The notes under the pieces are model-generated. The model did not search any database and had not been told where the DNA came from. It saw only the letters and a list, made by a program, of their open reading frames with translations. A DNA stretch of 64,000 bases from Variovorax paradoxus (GTDB taxonomy: Bacteria; Pseudomonadota; Gammaproteobacteria; Burkholderiales; Burkholderiaceae_C), in contig NZ_JAGGNW010000011.1 in assembly GCF_018614875.1 (NCBI RefSeq), forward strand, positions 124,001-188,000, read 5' to 3'. The first letter of the stretch is position 1. Every line of letters begins with the position of its first letter. Shown one piece after another: positions 43,891 through 52,705 of the stretch. A program made the position numbers and the translations under genes.

Positions 43891-45441
43891 ATGAAGCAAT
43901 CTTCTTCCTCCCTGCGATGGGCATCCGCACTGCTGGGCCTGGCCGCGCTGGCCGCATCCGGCACGGCACTGGCCGCGAAAGACGTGGTGCTGTCGATCGG
44001 CTACCAGCCGGAAACGCTGGACCCGTACAACACCAACACCACCATCACCACCGCGGTGACCAAGACCTTCTATGAAGGCCTGTTCCAGTTCGACAAGGAC
44101 CTGAAGGTGCAGAACGTGCTCGCCGAGAGCTACGACGTATCGAAGGACGGCCTGGTCTACACGATCAAGCTGCGCAGCGGCGTGAAGTTCCACGATGGCA
44201 CCGACTTCAACGCCGAAGCCGTGAAGTTCGTGCTCGACCGCGTGCTGAACCAGGACAACAAGCTGCTGCGCTACAACCAGTTCAACCGCGTCGGCAAGGT
44301 CGAGGCGCTCAACCCGACCACCGTGCGCATCACGCTGAAGGAGCCCTTCGGCCCCTTCATCAACTCGCTGGCCCATGCCTCGGCCGCGATGATTTCGCCC
44401 GCCGCGCTGAAGAAGTGGGGCAACAAGGACATCGCCTTCCACCCCGTGGGCACCGGCCCCTTCGAGTTCGTCGAGTGGAAGCAGACCGAAGCGGTCAAGG
44501 CCAAGAAGTTCGACGGCTACTGGAAGAAGGGCTATCCGAAGGTCGACACGGTGCAGTGGAAGCCGGTGCTCGAGAACAACACGCGCGCCGCGATGCTGCA
44601 GACCGGCGAAGCCGACTTTGCGTTTCCCATTCCCTACGAGCAGGCCGAGCTGCTGAAGAAAAGCGACAAGCTCGAAGTGGTGGCCACGCCGTCGATCATC
44701 ACGCGCTTCCTGGCCTTCAACATGCTGCAGAAGCCCTACGACAACCCGAAGGTGCGCGAAGCCATCGGCTACGCCATCAACAAGGAAGCACTGGCCAAGG
44801 TCGCGTTCGGCGGCTACGCCTTCCCTGCGCAGGGCGTGGTGCCGCAGGGCGTGAAGTACGCCGAGAAGATGGCGCCCATTCCCTATGACCTGAAGAAGGC
44901 TAAGGAACTGATGAAGGAAGCGGGATATCCCGACGGCTTCGAGTCGGTGCTCTGGAGCGCCTACAACAACACGACCAGCCAGAAGACCATCCAGTTCGTG
45001 CAGCAGCAGCTCGCGCAGATCGGCATCAAGCTGCAGGTGCAGGCGCTCGAAGTGGGCCAGCGCACCGAGCAGGTGGATGCATGGCCCGATCCGAAGACGG
45101 CCAAGGTCCGCATGTACTACACCGGCTGGTCGTCGTCGACCGGTGAAGCCGACTGGGCCCTGCGCCCGCTGTTCGCCTCGGAAGCCTGGGCGCCCAAGCT
45201 GAACAACATGTCGTTCTACAAGAGCGAGGTGGTCGACAACGCGATCGCCAAGGCGCTGATCACGGTGGACGACAAGGAAAAGGCCGCGCTCTACAAGACC
45301 GCACAGGAAGAGATCCGCAAGGACCTGCCGCGCGTGCCGATGATCACCGAGCAGAACCTGTCGGCGCATGCCAAGCGCCTTTCGGGCGTGTTCGTGATGC
45401 CCGACGGCAACATCAACATCGACGCGATCGCAGTCAATTGA
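43891..45441 (+). CDS. gsiB: Glutathione/peptide-binding periplasmic protein
   Basis: The 516-residue solute-binding protein of family 5 captures glutathione or peptides. A Sec signal peptide is seen in residues 1-29 (LLGLAALAASGTALAA). The family signature KDVVLSIGYQPETLDPYNTN opens the mature protein, and YTIKLRSGVKFHDGT follows. Start at the ATG at 43891, which has GGAG upstream. Repeat copy C starts in the base after its stop codon. Assignment to glutathione rests on operon context; dipeptides cannot be excluded. Confidence 0.92.
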   Translation: MKQSSSSLRWASALLGLAALAASGTALAAKDVVLSIGYQPETLDPYNTNTTITTAVTKTFYEGLFQFDKDLKVQNVLAESYDVSKDGLVYTIKLRSGVKFHDGTDFNAEAVKFVLDRVLNQDNKLLRYNQFNRVGKVEALNPTTVRITLKEPFGPFINSLAHASAAMISPAALKKWGNKDIAFHPVGTGPFEFVEWKQTEAVKAKKFDGYWKKGYPKVDTVQWKPVLENNTRAAMLQTGEADFAFPIPYEQAELLKKSDKLEVVATPSIITRFLAFNMLQKPYDNPKVREAIGYAINKEALAKVAFGGYAFPAQGVVPQGVKYAEKMAPIPYDLKKAKELMKEAGYPDGFESVLWSAYNNTTSQKTIQFVQQQLAQIGIKLQVQALEVGQRTEQVDAWPDPKTAKVRMYYTGWSSSTGEADWALRPLFASEAWAPKLNNMSFYKSEVVDNAIAKALITVDDKEKAALYKTAQEEIRKDLPRVPMITEQNLSAHAKRLSGVFVMPDGNINIDAIAVN

Positions 45442-45535
45442 CCCACCCCCGAAGCGGCTCACTGCGTGTAGCCGCCTCCCCCTCGAGGGGGCGACACCTG
45501 CGGCCCGGCGAAGCCGGTTCCGCGGTGTCCCCCGG
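45442..45535 (+). repeat. Dispersed two-hairpin intergenic repeat, copy C
   Basis: It starts immediately after the gsiB stop and ends 25 bp before gsiC. It has the same hairpins as copies A, B and D: CCCCCTCGAGGGGG and GACACC to GGTGTC with core GGCCCGGCGAAGCCGG. The 5' flank CACTGCGTGTAGC matches copy B rather than A or D, so there are two sub-types. Confidence 0.85.
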
Positions 45536-45560
45536 CTGAAGGGGTTTTCGCTTGTATGCC

Positions 45561-46481
45561 ATGCTGAATTACTTTCTCAAACGCCTGTTGGGCCTGATTC
45601 CCACGCTGCTCATCGTGGCCGTGCTGGTGTTCCTGTTCGTCCACATGCTGCCCGGCGATCCGGCGCGCCTTGCTGCCGGCCAGGACGCCGACGAGCAGAC
45701 CGTGGCCATGGTTCGCCAGGAGCTCGGGCTCGACAAGCCGCTGCCGCAGCAGTTCGTGAGCTTCTTCACCCACATGCTGCAGGGCGACTTCGGCACCTCG
45801 ATCCGCACGCGGCGGCCGGTGTCCGTGGAGATCGGCGAGCGCTTCTTCCCGACGGTGATGCTGACCATCACCAGCATGGTGTGGGCGGTGTTCTTCGGCA
45901 TGGGCATCGGCATTGTTTCTGCCGTGTACCGCAACCAATGGCCGGACCGGCTGGGCATGACGCTCGCCGTGTCGGGCATCTCATTTCCCGCATTTGCACT
46001 CGGCATGCTGCTGATGCAGATCTTCTCGGTCCAGCTCGGCTGGCTGCCCACGGTGGGCGCCGCCACCTGGAAGCACTACATCCTGCCCTCCATCACCTTG
46101 GGCGCGGCCGTGGCCGCCGTGATGGCGCGCTTCACGCGGGCCTCGTTCGTCGAGGTGATCCAGGAAGATTTTGTTCGCACCGCGCGCGCCAAGGGCGTGC
46201 GCGAGCGCACCGTCATCATCAAGCACTGCCTGCGCAATGCGCTGATTCCGGTGGTCACGATGATGGGCCTGCAGTTCGGTTTTCTGCTGGGCGGCTCCAT
46301 TCTTGTAGAGGCGGTGTTCAACTGGCCGGGCCTCGGCCGCCTGCTGGTCGATGCCGTGCAGATGCGCGACTACCCCGTAATCCAGACACTGGTGCTGCTG
46401 TTCTCGCTCGAATTCATCCTGATCAACCTCGTGGTCGATGTGCTGTACGGCTACATCAACCCGACCATCCGGTACAAATGA
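45561..46481 (+). CDS. gsiC: Glutathione/peptide ABC transporter permease
   Basis: The 306-residue permease has six predicted helices and the DppB/GsiC signature: [22 protein letters not shown] start, then [34 protein letters not shown], and the EAA loop [28 protein letters not shown]. The ATG at 45561 is chosen, but a TTG at 45552 with a better-placed GAAGGGG is possible. Repeat copy D starts right after its stop. Confidence 0.94.
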   Translation: MLNYFLKRLLGLIPTLLIVAVLVFLFVHMLPGDPARLAAGQDADEQTVAMVRQELGLDKPLPQQFVSFFTHMLQGDFGTSIRTRRPVSVEIGERFFPTVMLTITSMVWAVFFGMGIGIVSAVYRNQWPDRLGMTLAVSGISFPAFALGMLLMQIFSVQLGWLPTVGAATWKHYILPSITLGAAVAAVMARFTRASFVEVIQEDFVRTARAKGVRERTVIIKHCLRNALIPVVTMMGLQFGFLLGGSILVEAVFNWPGLGRLLVDAVQMRDYPVIQTLVLLFSLEFILINLVVDVLYGYINPTIRYK

Positions 46482-46576
46482 CCACCCCCAGGCTACGCGC
46501 ACTTCGTGTCGCTTCTCCTACCCCCTCACCGGGGGCAACACCAGCGGCCCGGCAAAGCCGGTTCCGCGGTGTTCCA
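46482..46576 (+). repeat. Dispersed two-hairpin intergenic repeat, copy D
   Basis: It begins right after the gsiC stop with ACCACCCCC and carries GCGCACTTCGTGTCGCTTC, the CCCCCTCACCGGGGG hairpin (46520-46534) and the AACACC to GGTGTT hairpin (46537-46573). It is nearly identical to copy A, 35 kb away. It sits 26 bp upstream of gsiD. Confidence 0.85.
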
Positions 46577-46602
46577 CGAAAAAGCCGCAACGAGCGACTG
46601 AT

Positions 46603-47520
46603 ATGACCCAAGCTTCCGCCGAATCCATCGTTCCTCTTTCTCCTGTCGTGGCGGTCCAGACCGCGGGCAAGGTCCGCACGCCCTGGGGCGAATGCTGGCG
46701 CCGCTTCAAGAAGCAGCCCGTGGGCATCGTCGCGGCGGTGTTCGTTGCGCTGCTGGTGTTCGTCGCGGTGTTCGCACCGTGGATCGTGCCTTTCGATCCG
46801 GAGAACTTCTTCGACTACGACATGCTGAACACCGGCCCCTCGGCCACGCACTGGTTCGGCGTCGATCCGCTCGGGCGCGACATCTTCAGCCGCATCCTCG
46901 CGGGCGCGCGCATCTCGCTGATGGCCGGCTTCCTGTCGGTGCTGGTGGGCGGCTTTGTCGGCACGGCCTTCGGCCTGCTCGCGGGCTACTACGAAGGCTG
47001 GTGGGACCGCATCGTGATGCGCATCTCGGACGTGCTGTTCGCCTTCCCCGGCATCCTGCTGGCGCTGGGCGTGGTCGCCATTCTCGGCAGCAGCATGACC
47101 AACGTGGTGGTGGCGGTGTCGGTGTTCAGCGTGCCGGCCTTCGCGCGCCTGGTGCGCGGCAACACGCTGGTGCTCAAGCAGCAGACCTACATCGAGGCCG
47201 AGCGCAGCATCGGCGCCTCGGACTGGACCATCATCGTGCGGCACATCCTGCCTGGCACCATCTCGTCGATCGTGGTGTATTTCTCGATGCGCGTGGGCAC
47301 CTCGATCATCACGGCGGCCAGCCTGTCGTTCCTGGGCATGGGCGCGCAGCCGCCAACGCCCGAATGGGGCGCGATGCTCAGCGAGGCCCGCGCCGACATG
47401 GTGACCTCGCCGCACGTGGCACTGTTCCCCAGCCTGGCCATCTTCTTCACGGTGCTGGCCTTCAACCTGCTGGGCGATGCGCTGCGCGACGCGCTCGATC
47501 CGAAGATCGACCGCCAGTAG
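46603..47520 (+). CDS. gsiD: Glutathione/peptide ABC transporter permease
   Basis: The 305-residue second permease of the importer has six helices and DppC/GsiD marks: the N-terminal [45 protein letters not shown], and the EAA loop [23 protein letters not shown]. It follows copy D. A 15-bp gap leads to dmpA. Assignment is firm. Confidence 0.94.
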   Translation: MTQASAESIVPLSPVVAVQTAGKVRTPWGECWRRFKKQPVGIVAAVFVALLVFVAVFAPWIVPFDPENFFDYDMLNTGPSATHWFGVDPLGRDIFSRILAGARISLMAGFLSVLVGGFVGTAFGLLAGYYEGWWDRIVMRISDVLFAFPGILLALGVVAILGSSMTNVVVAVSVFSVPAFARLVRGNTLVLKQQTYIEAERSIGASDWTIIVRHILPGTISSIVVYFSMRVGTSIITAASLSFLGMGAQPPTPEWGAMLSEARADMVTSPHVALFPSLAIFFTVLAFNLLGDALRDALDPKIDRQ

Positions 47521-47535
47521 TCCGCTTTTATCTTC

Positions 47536-48621
47536 ATGCCATCGACGACCTCCCTGCCCTTCATCGGCAACCTGCTCCAGGGCGCGCGCAACGCCATCAC
47601 GGACGTCGAAGGCGTCACGGTCGGCCACCGCACGCTCGCCGACGGCCCGGTGCAGACCGGCGTGACGGTGATCCGCCCCCACGCCGGCGATCCGTTCCGC
47701 GACAAGGTACCGGCCGCCGCCGTCGTGCTCAACGGCTTCGGCAAGAGCGTGGGGCTGGTGCAGCTCGAAGAACTCGGCGTGCTCGAAACGCCGATCGCGC
47801 TGACCAACACTTTCTCGGTCGGAACGGTGGCCACGGCGCAGATCCGCCATTGCATTGCGGCCAACCCCGAGAGCGGCCGGTCGCTGCCCACGGTCAACCC
47901 GCTGGTCTTCGAGTGCAACGACGGCTTCCTCAACGACATCCAGCAAATGGCCGTGAGCGAGGCCGACTACCTGCACGCGCTGGCCAGCGCAGGTGCCGAC
48001 TTCGCACAGGGCTCCGTCGGCGCGGGGCGCGGCATGTCGAGCTTCCAGCTCAAGGGCGGCATCGGCAGCGCGTCGCGGCGCGTGTCGGCGCGCGACGGCG
48101 GCCTGCACACGGTGGGCACGCTGGTGCTGGCGAACTACGGACGCCAGCCGCAGCTGCTGCTGGCCGGGCACGCGGTCGGCGAACGGCTCGCGGCGCTGCA
48201 GGTATCGCGCGGTGTGCCGGCGTCGGCGGAGCCCGAGAAAGGCTCGATCATCATCGTGGTGGCCACCGATGCACCGCTCGACGCGCGGCAACTGCGCCGC
48301 CTGGCGCTGCGCGCGGGCGCGGGGCTGGCCCGCACCGGCTCGGTCTTCGGCCACGGCAGCGGCGACATCGTGCTGGCCTTTTCCACCGCCTACACCGTGC
48401 CCGACCGCGTCGAGCGGCCGATGCCCGCCGTCGCGATGTTGCACGACGGCCTGCTCGACGGCCTGTTCCAGGCCGCGGCCGACAGCACCGAGCAGGCGAT
48501 CCTCCATGCGCTCTGGCGCGCCACCGCGGTCACGGGCCGAGACGGCAACCATCGGGCGGCGCTGGGCGACGTGCTGCCGCCCTCTTCCCTTTCTTCGTTC
48601 GAAACGCGGATGCCCCCATGA
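47536..48621 (+). CDS. DmpA/BapA-family beta-/D-aminopeptidase
   Basis: A 361-residue Ntn-hydrolase of the P1 peptidase family. Such enzymes release N-terminal D- or beta-amino acids after autocleavage. The cut and nucleophile can be placed: EKG|SIIIVVATDAPL with Gly236 and Ser237, as in BapA. The start DVEGVTVGHRTL and GFGKSVGLVQLEELG fit the family. Its stop overlaps the dppA ATG (ATGA at 48618-48621). It lies directly after gsiD, so uptake and hydrolysis are linked. Confidence 0.9.
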   Translation: MPSTTSLPFIGNLLQGARNAITDVEGVTVGHRTLADGPVQTGVTVIRPHAGDPFRDKVPAAAVVLNGFGKSVGLVQLEELGVLETPIALTNTFSVGTVATAQIRHCIAANPESGRSLPTVNPLVFECNDGFLNDIQQMAVSEADYLHALASAGADFAQGSVGAGRGMSSFQLKGGIGSASRRVSARDGGLHTVGTLVLANYGRQPQLLLAGHAVGERLAALQVSRGVPASAEPEKGSIIIVVATDAPLDARQLRRLALRAGAGLARTGSVFGHGSGDIVLAFSTAYTVPDRVERPMPAVAMLHDGLLDGLFQAAADSTEQAILHALWRATAVTGRDGNHRAALGDVLPPSSLSSFETRMPP

Positions 48622-49436
48622 AAGTCCTGATCTCCACCGACATCGAAGGCGTTGCCGGCGTCTACCACGCCGAGCAGGTGCGCCAGGGCAACCCCGAGTA
48701 CGAACGCGCGCGCCTGCTGATGGCGCAGGAGGCCAACGCCGCGATTGCCGGCGCCTTCGACGCGGGCGCCACCGAGGTGCTGGTGAACGACTCGCATGGC
48801 GGTTTTCGCAACATGCCGCCCGACGTGCTCGACCCGCGCGCCCGCGTGGTGCAGGGCAAGCCGCGCTACCTGAGCATGGTGGCGGGTGTGGAGGAAGGCG
48901 TGGACGCAGTCTGCATGGTGGGCTACCACTCGCGCGCGCAGGGGCGCGGCATCCTCGCGCACACCATCAACAGCTTTGCCTTTGCAGGCATCTCGCTGAA
49001 CGGGCAGGAGCTGGGCGAAGCCGGGCTCTATGGCGCGCTGGCTGGGGAATACGGCGCGCCGGTGGTGATGGCCAGCGGCGACGACGTGTTCATCGCCGAG
49101 AACCGGCCGCTCTTTCCGCACGCGATCTTCGTGCAGACCAAGAAGGCCACGGGCTGCAACAGCGGCGTCTCGCTCTCGCCCGAGCAGTCGCGCAGCGCGA
49201 TCCGCACGGGCGTGCAAGAAGCGCTGGCGGCCCGTGCCGGCGCCAAGCCGCTGGTTTTCAAGGGACCGCAGACCGTGACGCTGCGCACCCAGTCGCCGGC
49301 GCTCGCGGACCTGTTCTGCCAGTGGCCGTCGTTCGAACGCATCGATGGTGTGAGCTTGCGTTTCACCGCTGACACGGTGGAGGCCGCGGTGCGCATGCTG
49401 AACTGCTGTTCGGCGATGTCTTCCATGCTGCGCTGA
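48618..49436 (+). CDS. DppA-type D-aminopeptidase (M55 family)
   Basis: A 272-residue zinc peptidase. The metal-binding start STDIEG has Asp8 and Glu10, as in Bacillus subtilis DppA, and NDSHGGFRNM and VGYHSRAQ, HTINS provide the remaining ligands. B. subtilis DppA cleaves D-Ala-D-Ala and related dipeptides. Translation is coupled to dmpA. Its position at the end of the gsi operon suggests recovery of D-amino acid peptides, perhaps from cell-wall turnover. Confidence 0.9.
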   Translation: MKVLISTDIEGVAGVYHAEQVRQGNPEYERARLLMAQEANAAIAGAFDAGATEVLVNDSHGGFRNMPPDVLDPRARVVQGKPRYLSMVAGVEEGVDAVCMVGYHSRAQGRGILAHTINSFAFAGISLNGQELGEAGLYGALAGEYGAPVVMASGDDVFIAENRPLFPHAIFVQTKKATGCNSGVSLSPEQSRSAIRTGVQEALAARAGAKPLVFKGPQTVTLRTQSPALADLFCQWPSFERIDGVSLRFTADTVEAAVRMLNCCSAMSSMLR

Positions 49437-49460
49437 GGAGCAACAGCCGGGGCGATGTCG

Positions 49461-49478
49461 TCCCGGATCCCTCCGGGA
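49461..49478 (+). terminator. Hairpin after the gsi-dmpA-dppA operon
   Basis: TCCCGGA and TCCGGGA form a perfect 7-bp stem around TCCC, 25 bp past the dppA stop. No T run follows, so it may act with Rho. The sequence from 49437 to 49561 shows no gene. Confidence 0.35.
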
Positions 49479-49561
49479 GTGCACGCCATGTTTGATGACT
49501 TCTGGCTTGCTGCAGCTTTGCGCGGCCGAAGCGGTCTTTCGGATTCCCCGGAAAGGACGGT

Positions 49562-50035
49562 TTACTGGGGATACCGGTCCAGAATCACACTGGACGACGC
49601 ACGGTCGCCGGGGTGGTGAAAGATGACCAGCCGGACCTCTCCCCGCCTCCATCCCCAATAAGACAGCTTTTCGCGCACCTCCGCTTCATCGGGTGCCCCG
49701 TACTCATTGATGGCCAAAGCAGTTGCTTGAATAGCATCGATGCCTGAAACCAGCACGCTCTCGATCTTTCCGGACTCGTCGGCTGCCAACGAGAGTTGGT
49801 CCGCCACGACACCAAACACAATCTTGGAGCTGCTTGGAAATTTGCAGGCGATGCCGCAGTCGCGCGCCCCCTTGGGCATGGGCACAGATGGAGGCGGGCA
49901 AGACGTCATCTCTTGACCGACCGCGAAGCCCGCAACGGCCATTTGAGCCTCGGCTGCCGCGCTGGGACAAAGCACCGCTGTGATGACGAGGAGTCCGAGA
50001 GAACTCGTACGGCGAGGCCATGAGTGGAAGTTCAT
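49562..50035 (-). CDS. Small predicted exported protein of unknown function
   Basis: The frame from the ATG at 50035 encodes 157 residues. Residues 1-31 look like a signal peptide (SSLGLLVITAVLCPSAAAEA), then a Cys-containing mature domain of about 126 residues (CPPP, CGIAC) with mixed strands. I know no family. The gene lies alone between two rightward operons, on the other strand, with a rather lower GC content. Codon use is plausible. A secreted role in stress or binding is possible; nothing more can be said. Confidence 0.6.
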   Translation of the reverse strand: MNFHSWPRRTSSLGLLVITAVLCPSAAAEAQMAVAGFAVGQEMTSCPPPSVPMPKGARDCGIACKFPSSSKIVFGVVADQLSLAADESGKIESVLVSGIDAIQATALAINEYGAPDEAEVREKLSYWGWRRGEVRLVIFHHPGDRASSSVILDRYPQ

Positions 50036-50513
50036 CGGCGCGAAGACTAGGTGCTCTTCAGCGCTCTACCGAGGAAATCTCGAAAAGTAGCGGATCTTGA
50101 TACCGTGGGACCTGAGCCGCGCCACGACGGCGATTCAACATATCTTTGAGCGTCCGGAAATCGCCGACTCAGGCCTTCCGCTGCTCGCCAGCAAACTCCG
50201 CATCAGCCGCCGGCCCGCGCAGGGCGTTCGCCGGTGGCGGGCGCCTTGGGCCCGCATTCCGCCGGCAGTCCCCGCACTCCGACTGTGTCCTCCTCCGGCT
50301 TCTAGAATTCCCGGTCCGAGAACTCGTTCCCCGCTCTCGCCCTTATCCGGAATAAGCATTCAACCGCCTGGAAACCCGCATGGGCATTGAGGAATAAGCT
50401 TATCCGCATAAAGCGCGAACCAAAAAATAGTTTGTTTCCATAAGGCCCGCTTTCAGAATCTCGGCTTCTTGCTGGGGCGCTGGACGCACTGCACTTCAAG
50501 AATCACACGCACG
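50036..50513. other. Gene-free 478-bp region upstream of cysI
   Basis: No open frame here has codon bias or a ribosome site that I would accept. The part nearest to cysI (50340-50460) is A/T-rich and holds two related near-palindromes, CTTATCCGGAATAAG (50342-50356) and GGAATAAGCTTATCCG (50391-50406), the second with a perfect core ATAAGCTTAT. CysB or another LysR regulator probably acts here. Confidence 0.55.
50342..50406. promoter_or_regulatory. Paired GGAATAAG/CTTATCC sites upstream of cysI
   Basis: Two 15-16-bp near-palindromes with the same halves (CTTATCC and GGAATAAG) occur in opposite arrangement, 108-172 bp upstream of the cysI start. Sites of this form are apt for a LysR tetramer. 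The CysB binding site in this genus is not known to me, so identity is inferred from the gene controlled. Confidence 0.45.
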
Positions 50514-52292
50514 ATGTACCAATACACAGATTTCGACCGCCAGTTCGTTCACCAACGGGCCGCCCAATTCAGAGACCAGCTCGAGCGCTGGCAGAAGGGC
50601 CGCCTGCACGAAGACGAGTTCCGCCCGCTGCGGCTGCAGAACGGCTGGTACGTGCAGCGCTACGCACCGATGCTGCGCGTGGCCGTGCCCTACGGCGAGC
50701 TTTCGAGCCGCCAGCTGCGCGTGCTGGCCCGCATCGCCCGCGAGTACGACGAGCCCGAAGCCGAGGTCTACCGCAAGGCCGTTGAGACGCAGGGCCTGCT
50801 CGGCAGCCACAAGCTCCCCACGCACTACGCCCACTTCTCGACGCGCCAGAACGTCCAGTACAACTGGATTCCGCTCGCCAAGTCGGCCGACGTGATGGAC
50901 CTGCTGGCCTCGGTCGACATGCACGGCATCCAGACCAGCGGCAACTGCATCCGCAACATCACGAGCGACGAGCGCGCCGGCATCGCCGTCGACGAGATCG
51001 CCGATCCGCGTCCGTTCGCGGAAATCATGCGCCAGTGGAGCACGCTGCACCCTGAATTCGCCTTCTTGCCGCGCAAGTTCAAGATCGCCATCACCGGCGC
51101 CGCCGAAGACCGCGCCGCGACCGGCTGGCATGACGTGGGCCTGCACGTGGTGAAGAACGAGGCCGGAGAGATCGGTTTCCGCGTGCAGGTGGGCGGCGGC
51201 ATGGGCCGCACCCCCATCATCGGCACTGTGCTGCGTGAGTTCCTGCCGTGGCAGCAGATCATGAATTACCTCGAAGCGGTGATCCGGGTCTACAACCGCT
51301 ATGGCCGCCGCGACAACATCTACAAGGCGCGCATCAAGATCCTGGTGAAGGCCGAAGGCCAGCGCTACATCGACGACGTCGAAACCGAATACAAGCAGAT
51401 CATCGAGCACGATGGCGCCCCGCACACCATCACGCAGGCCGAGTTCGACCGGGTGGCCGCCTCCTTCGTGCCGCCGACGCTGGCTACTCGCGTGCTGCAA
51501 AGCGCCGAGAAGACCGACGCCGAGCTGCGCCACCACGCCGACGACGACGTGATGTTCGCCCGCTGGCTTGCGCGCAACGTCGCGCCGCACAAGAACCCCG
51601 CGCTGCGCGCCGTCACGCTGTCGTTCAAGCGCCTGAAGCAGGCGCCCGGCGACGCCTCGGCCAGCCAGCTCGACACGCTCGCCGAGCTGGCCGACCGCTT
51701 CTCGGCCGGCGAAGCCCGCGTCACGCACGACCAGAACATCGTGCTGCCATGGGTGCATGCCGAAGACCTGCACGCGCTGTGGCTGGCCGCCCGCGCGGCC
51801 GGCTTTGCCAGCGCCAACGTGCACCTGCTGACCGACATGATCGCCTGCCCCGGCGGCGACTTCTGCGCGCTGGCCAATGCGCGCTCCATCCCCATCGCCG
51901 AGGCCATCACCGAGCGCTACCAGGACCTCGACGAGCTCGACGACCTGGGCGAGATCGACCTGCACATCAGCGGCTGCATCAACTCCTGCGGCCACCACCA
52001 CAGCGGCCACATCGGCATCCTGGGCGTCGACAAGGACGGCAAGGAGTGGTACCAGGTGTCGCTGGGCGGCTCCGACGGTTCCACGCTCAGCGGCGCGCCG
52101 GTGGCCGGCAAGGCGGTGGGCCCTTCGTTCTCGGCGGCCGAGGTGCCGGGCGTGATCGAAGCCGTGCTCACCACCTACCGCGACACCCGCGTGTCGGGCG
52201 AGACCTTCATCGACACCTTGCGCCGCGTCGGCCCCGACCCGTTCAAGGCCGCGGCCAACGGTGCGCGTTTCAAGGTGGAGGAAGCAGCATGA
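50514..52292 (+). CDS. cysI: Sulfite reductase hemoprotein (siroheme/4Fe-4S)
   Basis: CysI reduces sulfite to sulfide by six electrons. The 592-residue protein shows two cysteine pairs that hold the cluster and siroheme: Cys445 and Cys451 in ACPGGDFC, Cys488 and Cys492 in GCINSC. The sulfite-binding sequence THYAHFSTRQNVQYNWI near residue 108 fits nitrite/sulfite reductases. Start at the ATG at 50514; the frame extends 15 codons upstream with no support. No flavoprotein cysJ is present, while a ferredoxin and reductase stand at the end of the operon, so a ferredoxin-dependent form is likely. Confidence 0.94.
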   Translation: MYQYTDFDRQFVHQRAAQFRDQLERWQKGRLHEDEFRPLRLQNGWYVQRYAPMLRVAVPYGELSSRQLRVLARIAREYDEPEAEVYRKAVETQGLLGSHKLPTHYAHFSTRQNVQYNWIPLAKSADVMDLLASVDMHGIQTSGNCIRNITSDERAGIAVDEIADPRPFAEIMRQWSTLHPEFAFLPRKFKIAITGAAEDRAATGWHDVGLHVVKNEAGEIGFRVQVGGGMGRTPIIGTVLREFLPWQQIMNYLEAVIRVYNRYGRRDNIYKARIKILVKAEGQRYIDDVETEYKQIIEHDGAPHTITQAEFDRVAASFVPPTLATRVLQSAEKTDAELRHHADDDVMFARWLARNVAPHKNPALRAVTLSFKRLKQAPGDASASQLDTLAELADRFSAGEARVTHDQNIVLPWVHAEDLHALWLAARAAGFASANVHLLTDMIACPGGDFCALANARSIPIAEAITERYQDLDELDDLGEIDLHISGCINSCGHHHSGHIGILGVDKDGKEWYQVSLGGSDGSTLSGAPVAGKAVGPSFSAAEVPGVIEAVLTTYRDTRVSGETFIDTLRRVGPDPFKAAANGARFKVEEAA

Positions 52293-52684
52293 AGAAAACC
52301 CTGAACATCCTGTCCGCCGAAGAGCACATCGACGACGGCGACCCGAAGGTGCTGCAGCTGCCGAACGACGCCGACCCGCTCGCCATCGAGGTGTGTCTGG
52401 AAGACATCGAGCGCATCGACCTGAATTTCCCCAAGTTCACTGACGGCCGCGCCTACAGCCAGGCCTTCCTGCTGCGCCGCCGACTGGGCTTCAAGGGCGA
52501 CATCCGCGCAACCGGCGACGTGCTGATCGACCAGCTGGTGCAGATGGAACGCACTGGCTTCTCGAGCGCCGTGCTGAAGGAAGGCGTGGACGCCTCCGAC
52601 GCGCAGCGCCAGTTCGACCGCTTTGCCGCCTTCTACCAGGGCGACGCGGTGAAGACCGCGCCGCACTTCGCGGCCGGCACCTGA
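52289..52684 (+). CDS. DUF934 protein of sulfate assimilation operons
   Basis: The 131-residue product belongs to a family (DUF934) that is regularly placed between cysI and cysH in proteobacteria and is thought to assist sulfite reduction or binding of electron carrier. The ATG at 52289 overlaps the cysI stop. Sequence: LAIEVCLEDIERIDLNFPKFTDGRAYSQAFLLRRRLGF (parts) with an RTGFSSAVL block. No catalytic motif is seen. The context is reliable; the molecular role is unknown. Confidence 0.9.
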   Translation: MKKTLNILSAEEHIDDGDPKVLQLPNDADPLAIEVCLEDIERIDLNFPKFTDGRAYSQAFLLRRRLGFKGDIRATGDVLIDQLVQMERTGFSSAVLKEGVDASDAQRQFDRFAAFYQGDAVKTAPHFAAGT

Positions 52685-52705
52685 ACCCGCACGAGAACAT
52701 TCGAC

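Noticed and set aside
46692..49436. 914-codon open frame on the + strand ending with DppA sequence
   Set aside because: The front part is an out-of-frame shadow of gsiD and dmpA. The real dppA starts at 48618 by ATGA overlap.
50097..50499. Small open frames in the gap before cysI
   Set aside because: None has a ribosome site, a plausible composition or a recognised motif; the region looks regulatory.
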